DNA of 21,644 nucleotides from IMG/VR virus record IMGVR_UViG_3300029981_000064, positions 1 through 21,644 of that record; one strand, 5' to 3'. This stretch comes from a virus. Shown here in pieces: positions 16,332-21,644 of this stretch (positions are counted from its first letter, which is position 1; every line of letters begins with the position of its first letter). The notes beneath the pieces are model-generated. The model was not told the origin of the DNA. It ran no database searches and saw only the letters and a list, made by a program, of their open reading frames with translations. The translations under genes and the position numbers were made by a program.

Positions 16332-16778
16332 ATGAAGTTAAAATTAATAAGACACACATTTAAAGAAGATTATACAGTAGGAAAATTGTATATTGATGAA
16401 GTTTTCTATTGTGATACAATTGAAGACAGGGTGAGGGATATTAACAAGGATGGAGATTTAGATGAGCCTGGAGAGACTAAAATATTTGGGTTAACGGCAA
16501 TCCCATATGGCACATACGATATAGATTATACATATTCTCCTAAGTTTAAAAAAAATATGGCTCTTATCGTTGGAGTTAAAGGATTTGATGGAATTAGAAT
16601 TCATGGTGTTTTGCCTGGCGTAGTTGCTAGGGCTAAACATACTGAGGGTTGTATCCTTGTTGGTAAAAATACTGTTGTTGGAGGGCTGACTGATTCCGCA
16701 TTTTATCAAAAAGATATAAACAAAAGAATTGGAGATGCTTATAGTGATATGAAGACCATAACTATTACTATTGAATAA
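16332..16778 (+). CDS. DUF5675-family protein, probable endolysin-like cell wall enzyme
   Basis: 148 residues, no signal peptide or membrane helix. The family pattern is clear to me: YTVGKLYIDEVFYCDTIED (14-32), a LTAIPYGTYDIDY segment (54-66), FDGIRIHG (85-92) and HTEGCILVG (103-111). His91 and Cys107, in the context IRIHG-x10-HTEGCI, resemble the catalytic His/Cys signature of L,D-transpeptidase (YkuD) enzymes. This suggests a peptidoglycan enzyme, though cleavage has not been shown for this protein. DUF5675 genes often sit in phage lysis clusters, and here it follows a holin-like and a spanin-like gene. The family is confident (0.85), the enzyme role is an inference. The first two bases of its stop overlap nothing; its final A is also the start of a mini-ORF (TAATG). 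Confidence 0.75.
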   Translation: MKLKLIRHTFKEDYTVGKLYIDEVFYCDTIEDRVRDINKDGDLDEPGETKIFGLTAIPYGTYDIDYTYSPKFKKNMALIVGVKGFDGIRIHGVLPGVVARAKHTEGCILVGKNTVVGGLTDSAFYQKDINKRIGDAYSDMKTITITIE

Positions 16779-16834
16779 TGAGAGATAGTTTTGGAAGAAG
16801 AGTCATTAATAGACAAATTAAAAAGAATAGATGA
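16778..16834 (+). CDS. Possible 18-codon mini-gene, coupled on both sides
   Basis: MRDSFGRRVINRQIKKNR, very basic (7 of 18 residues are Lys or Arg). Its ATG overlaps the DUF5675 stop (TAATG) and its TGA overlaps the ATG of the next gene (ATGA at 16831-16834). This double coupling would let ribosomes pass from lysis gene to ring gene. It may be real or simply the leftover of a spacer; the small size prevents certainty. Confidence 0.35.
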   Translation: MRDSFGRRVINRQIKKNR

Positions 16835-17529
16835 TACAATTTAATTCACTCAATACAATAATTGATGATATTTTAAACGAGGTTCGTAATAATTCAATAT
16901 CAGAAAGCGAATCACTTAGTAGAATCCAAGTAGAACAGTGGATTATACAATATAGATCAATGCTAATCAAACAGGATATAGATAAAGGCAGAGAAATTAA
17001 TCCTGACTATATTCAAGAAATATTAAATATCCCCATAGTAGATAAAGATTCTTTAGGGAAATCATTATCTAAATCTGGATCATGGCTAGGTCGAACCACA
17101 ATAGAGATTCCAAATGGAATAGATTTTCATTTTGCAGATAGTATTATATCTATTACCGATCAATATGATGGATTAATTCAAGTTACTTCTGAGTCTAGAG
17201 CTAAAATACAAGAGAAAAGAAGATATACTGGAAACGATACTTTGGCATACGAAAGAGATGGTAAAATATATTTGACTGGGCAGGGTGGTATAATTGTTAT
17301 TAATATAAAGGGGGTGTTTGAAAATCCATTAGATCCAGTATTTAATTTAACCGCTGACGATAGATATCCTATTCCAGCAAACATGATTATCCCATTAAAG
17401 GAATTAATAATTAGCAAAGAGATAGATATAGTAGCATTATCAGATGACTCGAATGACTCAAATAACGATCTAACTAAAACTGCCTTAACTGCCAGAGATT
17501 ACAAAAAAATGCAACGTGGTATTAAATAA
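16831..17529 (+). CDS. Probable tail ring protein (crAss-like)
   Basis: 232 residues. The N-terminal about 75 residues are helical and charged, with SRIQVEQWIIQYRSMLIKQD, then DIDKGREINPDYIQEI, a pattern I associate with crAss-like ring proteins. The middle is beta-rich, with a GSWLGRTTIEIP segment, SIISITDQYDGLIQVT, and a GKIYLTGQGGIIVINIKGVF hairpin. The C-terminal part has a helix PIPANMIIPLKELIISKEI, an acidic Asp/Ser/Asn loop (DDSNDSNNDL) and a basic end. It probably forms a dodecameric ring below the portal, as in phicrAss001. It starts as ATGA with the mini-ORF and overlaps the next gene by 14 bases. Ring identity is from pattern memory and neighbourhood. Confidence 0.6.
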   Translation: MIQFNSLNTIIDDILNEVRNNSISESESLSRIQVEQWIIQYRSMLIKQDIDKGREINPDYIQEILNIPIVDKDSLGKSLSKSGSWLGRTTIEIPNGIDFHFADSIISITDQYDGLIQVTSESRAKIQEKRRYTGNDTLAYERDGKIYLTGQGGIIVINIKGVFENPLDPVFNLTADDRYPIPANMIIPLKELIISKEIDIVALSDDSNDSNNDLTKTALTARDYKKMQRGIK

Positions 17530-17968
17530 ACATAAGTCATATACGCTGGATGACTACTTTGAATCCTATAAGGAGTATACAAGTGGGAATCCGGCGTATA
17601 TTGTTTCAAAGAAACAGTTCAACGCACTATTAAAAGATTACTTTTCTTTTTTATCAAAAGAATTAATTGACAATGCAAAGGAAATAAGACTGCCAGCTAG
17701 AATGGGAACATTGGCTGTTATAAAAAGAAAACCAAAAAGATATGATTTTGCCTGCTTAAGAGTAGATTTTCATAGTACAAAAGAATCAGATAAAACAATA
17801 CTCCATTTAAATGAACATTCAGATGGATATAACTTTAGATTCCATTGGTGTAAAAAGGATATATTAATATCAAATAAAAGTATGTACGAGTTAGTAATGT
17901 CTAGAGCTAATAAAAGAAGACTGGCTCATATGATTAAAGTAGAACAAAAAGATTACATGGAGATATAA
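17516..17968 (+). CDS. IHF-like (HU/IHF-related) crAss structural-cluster protein
   Basis: 150 residues, basic. I read a fold like the IHF-subunit gene reported in crAss-like phages next to the tail genes: helical N-terminal part (YTLDDYFESYKEYTSGNPAY, then VSKKQFNALLKDYFSFLSKE), then LPARMGTLAVIKRKPKRYDF, which looks like the beta-arm region. A basic C-terminus follows (SRANKRRLAHMIK). In phicrAss001 and p-crAssphage an IHF-like gene sits between ring genes, as here. A DNA-binding or packaging role in the head-tail region is suggested but unproven. The best start is GTG at 17516: no in-frame ATG exists before the conserved N-terminal helix, and the frame is closed by TAA at 17486-17488. It overlaps the upstream gene by 14 bases. 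Confidence 0.55.
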   Translation: MVLNKHKSYTLDDYFESYKEYTSGNPAYIVSKKQFNALLKDYFSFLSKELIDNAKEIRLPARMGTLAVIKRKPKRYDFACLRVDFHSTKESDKTILHLNEHSDGYNFRFHWCKKDILISNKSMYELVMSRANKRRLAHMIKVEQKDYMEI

Positions 17969-17969
17969 T

Positions 17970-18740
17970 ATGGTTTATAAAATGATTTCATGCGAGCAAG
18001 TGATCGCAAAGGTATTAGCAGACCTAGATATAAGAGAAGAAGCTATTAGAGTATCAGACTTCCGTGAATGGTGTAGCGAGGCAGTCGAAAAGATTGGTTC
18101 AGTTAAACAGTTGAAAAGAAAGGTATCTGGTTCTACTGGAACTCCAATTCTTAAAGTAGTTGGCCATCAAGTAGCGTTACCTTCTGATCTACATAGACTT
18201 AATAGTGTAATGTGGTCAAATAGTGGTACTGGAGGATGGATGCCGATGACAATTGCTACTGGTTCATTTAGTGTATGGTCAGACAAAGATATACAAAATA
18301 ATGATACTACAGTAATGGGTATAGGCAGAAAAGTTCAGGATTTAAAATATGCAATTAAGCCCGGATATATTATGACCAATATTGCAGATGGGTATTTAAA
18401 ATTAAGTTATGATGCTATGTATACTGATGATAATGGGTATCCTATGATACCAGATATGATGTCATACATAGAAGCCGTATATTGGTATATTACTTTAAAG
18501 TTGAAGTATCCAGAATATATGGCAGGTAGGTTGCAAAGACAAATCTATTATGACATGAAGACATCATGGAACTTCTATTGCAAACAAGCCTATGGAGAGT
18601 CTTTAATGCCAAACGCTGACGAGATGGAGACTATAAAGAATAATTGGATCAAATTGGTTCCAGATATATATGCAAATAATAACTCTTATGATACAATAGG
18701 CGAAGTACAGAGTATAAAATCAGGTAATAATGGCTGGTAA
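17970..18740 (+). CDS. Probable tail ring/adaptor protein (crAss-like, P22 gp4-like region)
   Basis: 256 residues. The opening resembles tail adaptor proteins: helix 1 with ISCEQVIAKVLADLDIREEA, then the acidic/aromatic DFREWCSEAVEKIGSV helix. A beta core follows (GTPILKVVGHQVALPSDLHR, then LKYAIKPGYIMTNIADGYLK, then LSYDAMYTDDNGYPMIPDMM), and a C-terminal helical part with SYIEAVYWYITLKLKYPEY. The DxxGxPxIPDxxxxYxEA pattern in the middle is typical of tail adaptors and crAss ring proteins. It would sit at the portal-tail junction. It starts 1 base after the IHF-like gene and overlaps the muzzle gene by 11 bases, an arrangement like that of gp43-gp44 in phicrAss001. Confidence 0.65.
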   Translation: MVYKMISCEQVIAKVLADLDIREEAIRVSDFREWCSEAVEKIGSVKQLKRKVSGSTGTPILKVVGHQVALPSDLHRLNSVMWSNSGTGGWMPMTIATGSFSVWSDKDIQNNDTTVMGIGRKVQDLKYAIKPGYIMTNIADGYLKLSYDAMYTDDNGYPMIPDMMSYIEAVYWYITLKLKYPEYMAGRLQRQIYYDMKTSWNFYCKQAYGESLMPNADEMETIKNNWIKLVPDIYANNNSYDTIGEVQSIKSGNNGW

Positions 18741-21644
18741 AAAATCACAAATAAGTACATTTGGTTCTGGTATGAACTTAGATACTGATAAAAGTTTATT
18801 AAAGAACAATCAATATCGATACGCAGAGAATGTTAGAACGATAACAAACGAAGGAGCCACTACTGGTTCCTTAACTAGTATAGAAGGGTCTACCATAATT
18901 GGTAATGGATATAATTATTTTGGAATTGGAGAAGAGATAATAGCTACATCAACAGTTAGAGATTTAGGAGTTACTTTTACTAGAACTAATAAAATCAACT
19001 CTACCGAGACTGGAACATTATCATATGATTATATAGATAATTATGATACCGGCTCTATATTTGTTCCTTATATTGCTCCATATAGCACCCTAATAATAGA
19101 CTCTGTTGTTACCCCCGCACCTAAAGAATTAACTCCAAATTATTTCTATGTAAATGTTAGGCCCTTTAATATATTGACATGCCAATTTAATGATGTATTA
19201 GACGTCGATGTGACTATTGGAATATGGGTAAGATACGAGGATAGTACAGAAGATACTTTTTATGTTACTTTGACGCCAGAATCAATATCATATCAACAAG
19301 ACCCAGGACTTGCTACTATAGTAGCAGATATGTCAAAAACTATAAAAGACCCATTACTGACGAATATAATGGTTACGTCTTTTAGTAGACAGAATAATGG
19401 TGTTCAGTGCGATAAGAATGGTATAGAAAATCCTGATATATTCCTTGTAGACCCTAGATTCAAATATGCTAGTGAATATTATGTATATGAGGATGGTAAT
19501 TACAATTCAGGTCCAAGTTTAATTACTGAACCAGACATCGTTTTTTCCCATTATGAAACTACATTGGAACAGTTTCAAAGAACCGTAGAAGTAGTAAGTA
19601 TTGTTAAGGGTGTTATAGATAACACTATTATAATTCGTACATCAACCCCGATAGATGATCCTGATATATTATACAATGTAACGTTTACATCGGCATCGGG
19701 CAGATTTAATGGCACTAAAACCTTAATCAAAATTGGTTCTAGTAGTTACTCTTTTGCTGGGGCGTTCACAGATATAGTACTAAATAAAACAGTCGATATA
19801 GAGACATTCTTTAGAAACTCTGATGGGAATGTTAATGTTATTGCTAATGGCCACGAACTACCTTTAAGGGAAGTTACTATAGCAAAAATAATATCATCTA
19901 CTGGTAGATATACAACTGATTCTGTATCTATAAAATCAACTGGAATAAATACTTTAGAATTATCTATGCCATATACCGAAGTATATGCAAATACATTTAA
20001 AATATATAGGGTTACTTTTACTGATGATAAAACTCCTATATTCAAAAATGTATTGAGTCCCGATGGTATAGATTTTAAAATACCAGAAGGAGCAGTATTA
20101 AGTATCGTATGTAGATATGAGGATTCTGATAATATAAAAGTATATTGGGCGGACGGAGTTAATCTTATTCGTGTAGTTAATATAGCCGAATCTAATGATG
20201 TCAAAAATGTATCGATACAAACGTCAACAATGTTCGATATAGTCCCGTCAGCAGCCTTAAAACAGCCTTCAGTGGCCTCTATTGGGTCAGGTAGACTTAA
20301 CTCTGGATTAATACAGTATTACTATCAATTATATAGTCCATCCGGAGGAGAAACAGAATTAAGTCCGGCAAGTCCTATTGTTCATTTAACTGAAAGTTCG
20401 GTAGGCGAAACAAGTATAACCTACCTAGGCTCTGGACTTGGTGAAATATATGGCAAGCCTTCTGGTAAGTCAGTGCGATTATCTATTGAACTTCCAGAAG
20501 ATAATAAATTTGTTAGACTTAAATTGATATCTGTTTATTATTTCAATTTATCTGATGCGCCAATTATATCAATAGTAAAAGAAGTAAGTATACAAGATTC
20601 TATTGTAGATAATAAAATCTATATCGAGGATGGTGGTACTAGTGCAATAGGAGAATTAACTCAGGCTGAGTTTAACATTATAGGCGTAAATCTAATTAAA
20701 CCTACATATATAGAGAGTAAGGATAACATATTATTTGCGGCAAATACTACTGAAGCTACATGGGTTTTGCCAGAATATGATACAAGAGCATATCAATTTG
20801 ATTCTACCGGATTAATAACTAGACTTGATAAGTCTAATGGAACCTTCACATTGTATCCAGTTGATCAGATATCGACAATACCAACTACTGATGATTGTAT
20901 CCATAGGGAAATATATGAAGAAGATAGATACTCTGATCTAGAGTATGTTAGAGATGCAAATGGTAATCTTGGAGGAACTGGCCCTAATGTGAGTTACTTG
21001 TTTGTTAATACATATTTCATAGAATCATATGGTGATTTTTATAAAAATAGAGATGGAGTATATACTATATTAGGTGCCGGAATGGCAGACGTATACTCGG
21101 AACCATGGAAGACCGAGAAAGATAAATATATAGATCAAAGGACTGCTAGGATTGGAGATAGAAAAAGGAATATATCATCAATAAGAATATTGGATAGTGC
21201 AGGAGGAATTGGAGATGTTTCGTTGTCTGATTTTGGCATACCATCACATAATGGATTTTTAAATTATGCAGATCCGTATCTATCAAATAATATTACGTCA
21301 TATCAAAGAGATGAGATATATAGATTTGCTATGGTTGGATATAATGAAAAAGGAGCAAAATCTGATGCTAAATGGATTGCAGATATAAGATTTCCTGCTG
21401 GATATATAGAATCAACTAATTGGAATTCTAGCATATTCGAATCTCCAAGCGAACTTATAGATCCTTCGTATAAAGGCACTATATTAGAGTTTCAAGAGTT
21501 ATTAGTTAAACCATTAGGACTTAAGTTTACATTTAAAAATATACCTAGCGAAATAAAGAAAATAGAAATAGTACGAGCTAAAAGAGATATAAATAATAAG
21601 ACTATATATTCGCAAGGAGTCGTACAAAAGACTGGAACTTATAG
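18730..21644 (+). CDS. Muzzle/stabilisation-like tail protein (3' end outside window)
   Basis: An open frame from ATG at 18730 to the last base, 971 complete codons and no stop. It begins MAGKKSQISTFGSGMNLDTD, then NNQYRYAENVRTI, a pattern I recognise from the crAss muzzle protein, which is related in role to P22 gp10-type DNA-stabilisation proteins. These close the tail exit below the rings. The rest is beta-rich with SGRLNSGLIQYYYQLYSPSG (about residues 520-539), GETELSPASP just after, and YRFAMVGYNEKGAKSD about 330 residues further on, the latter two typical of the beta-propeller-like repeats. Size and the neighbouring ring gene support the call. It overlaps the upstream ring gene by 11 bases. 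There are no in-frame TAG or TGA codons. Assignment of the muzzle role is moderately sure. Confidence 0.7.
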   Translation, partial: MAGKKSQISTFGSGMNLDTDKSLLKNNQYRYAENVRTITNEGATTGSLTSIEGSTIIGNGYNYFGIGEEIIATSTVRDLGVTFTRTNKINSTETGTLSYDYIDNYDTGSIFVPYIAPYSTLIIDSVVTPAPKELTPNYFYVNVRPFNILTCQFNDVLDVDVTIGIWVRYEDSTEDTFYVTLTPESISYQQDPGLATIVADMSKTIKDPLLTNIMVTSFSRQNNGVQCDKNGIENPDIFLVDPRFKYASEYYVYEDGNYNSGPSLITEPDIVFSHYETTLEQFQRTVEVVSIVKGVIDNTIIIRTSTPIDDPDILYNVTFTSASGRFNGTKTLIKIGSSSYSFAGAFTDIVLNKTVDIETFFRNSDGNVNVIANGHELPLREVTIAKIISSTGRYTTDSVSIKSTGINTLELSMPYTEVYANTFKIYRVTFTDDKTPIFKNVLSPDGIDFKIPEGAVLSIVCRYEDSDNIKVYWADGVNLIRVVNIAESNDVKNVSIQTSTMFDIVPSAALKQPSVASIGSGRLNSGLIQYYYQLYSPSGGETELSPASPIVHLTESSVGETSITYLGSGLGEIYGKPSGKSVRLSIELPEDNKFVRLKLISVYYFNLSDAPIISIVKEVSIQDSIVDNKIYIEDGGTSAIGELTQAEFNIIGVNLIKPTYIESKDNILFAANTTEATWVLPEYDTRAYQFDSTGLITRLDKSNGTFTLYPVDQISTIPTTDDCIHREIYEEDRYSDLEYVRDANGNLGGTGPNVSYLFVNTYFIESYGDFYKNRDGVYTILGAGMADVYSEPWKTEKDKYIDQRTARIGDRKRNISSIRILDSAGGIGDVSLSDFGIPSHNGFLNYADPYLSNNITSYQRDEIYRFAMVGYNEKGAKSDAKWIADIRFPAGYIESTNWNSSIFESPSELIDPSYKGTILEFQELLVKPLGLKFTFKNIPSEIKKIEIVRAKRDINNKTIYSQGVVQKTGTY

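Noticed and set aside
19746-20204. 152-codon reverse-strand open frame
   Set aside because: Lies entirely inside the muzzle-like gene, has no start context or recognisable motif, and is a shadow of the + strand frame.
2-21644. Stop-codon recoding (TAG as Gln or TGA as Trp)
   Set aside because: Long frames, including 2037 and 971 codons, contain no in-frame TAG or TGA, and TGA serves as a stop at 2520-2522. There is no positive evidence for recoding in this window.
2-21644. CRISPR arrays, insertion sequences or integrase/attachment sites
   Set aside because: No spaced direct repeats, transposase or recombinase motifs were found; the gene packing is continuous and all structural/lysis in type.

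Overview
The window looks like part of the virion-structure, host-attachment and lysis region of a crAss-like tailed phage (order Crassvirales) infecting a member of the Bacteroidota. The case rests on the C-terminal two-thirds or so of a crAss-type major capsid protein at the left edge, the set of short tail (ring) proteins and a muzzle/stabilisation-like protein at the right edge, AT-rich DNA, and starts preceded by A/T-rich tracts instead of Shine-Dalgarno sequences, as is usual in Bacteroidota. All genes lie on the + strand, closely packed, and read with standard stop codons (mostly TAA, two TGA, no TAG).

Layout: (1) 2-754, 5'-truncated major capsid protein, followed by a perfect hairpin and an intrinsic terminator. 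(2) 948-2983, five small or medium genes: a glycine-rich/coiled-coil protein with a CCC motif, a small beta-type protein, two tiny unknowns, and a 154-aa conserved phage protein. (3) 3064-5604, a conserved crAss-type protein, a probable ring protein and a 324-aa structural protein, closed by a very strong terminator. (4) 5680-14993, the attachment block: a right-handed beta-helix tailspike, a small adaptor-like protein, a giant 2037-aa modular fibre, and a leucine-rich-repeat (BspA-type) protein. (5) 15012-16778, a lysis cassette: two-TM holin-like protein, two single-TM coiled-coil proteins (the second spanin-like), and a DUF5675 protein as probable endolysin. (6) 16778-21644, an 18-codon mini-ORF, ring protein, IHF-like protein, second ring protein, and a 5' portion (971 codons) of a muzzle-like protein that runs off the window.

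How it fits together: capsid and tail-tube parts flank a host-recognition and lysis island. Hairpins sit directly after the capsid gene and after two likely abundant structural genes, and these genes are richer in the Arg codon CGT than the fibre and ring genes, which suggests expression is graded by partial termination and codon choice.

The most notable observation is inside the giant fibre: residues about 1085-1340 read as a diverged but apparently intact subtilisin (S8) fold, with Asp1093, His1125 and Ser1281 spaced 32 and 156 residues apart, nearly identical to subtilisin (32 and 157). The same protein ends in an S74 intramolecular chaperone. I know of no characterised crAss-like fibre with an internal subtilase. 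All family assignments here are from recognition of sequence patterns, not from a database search.
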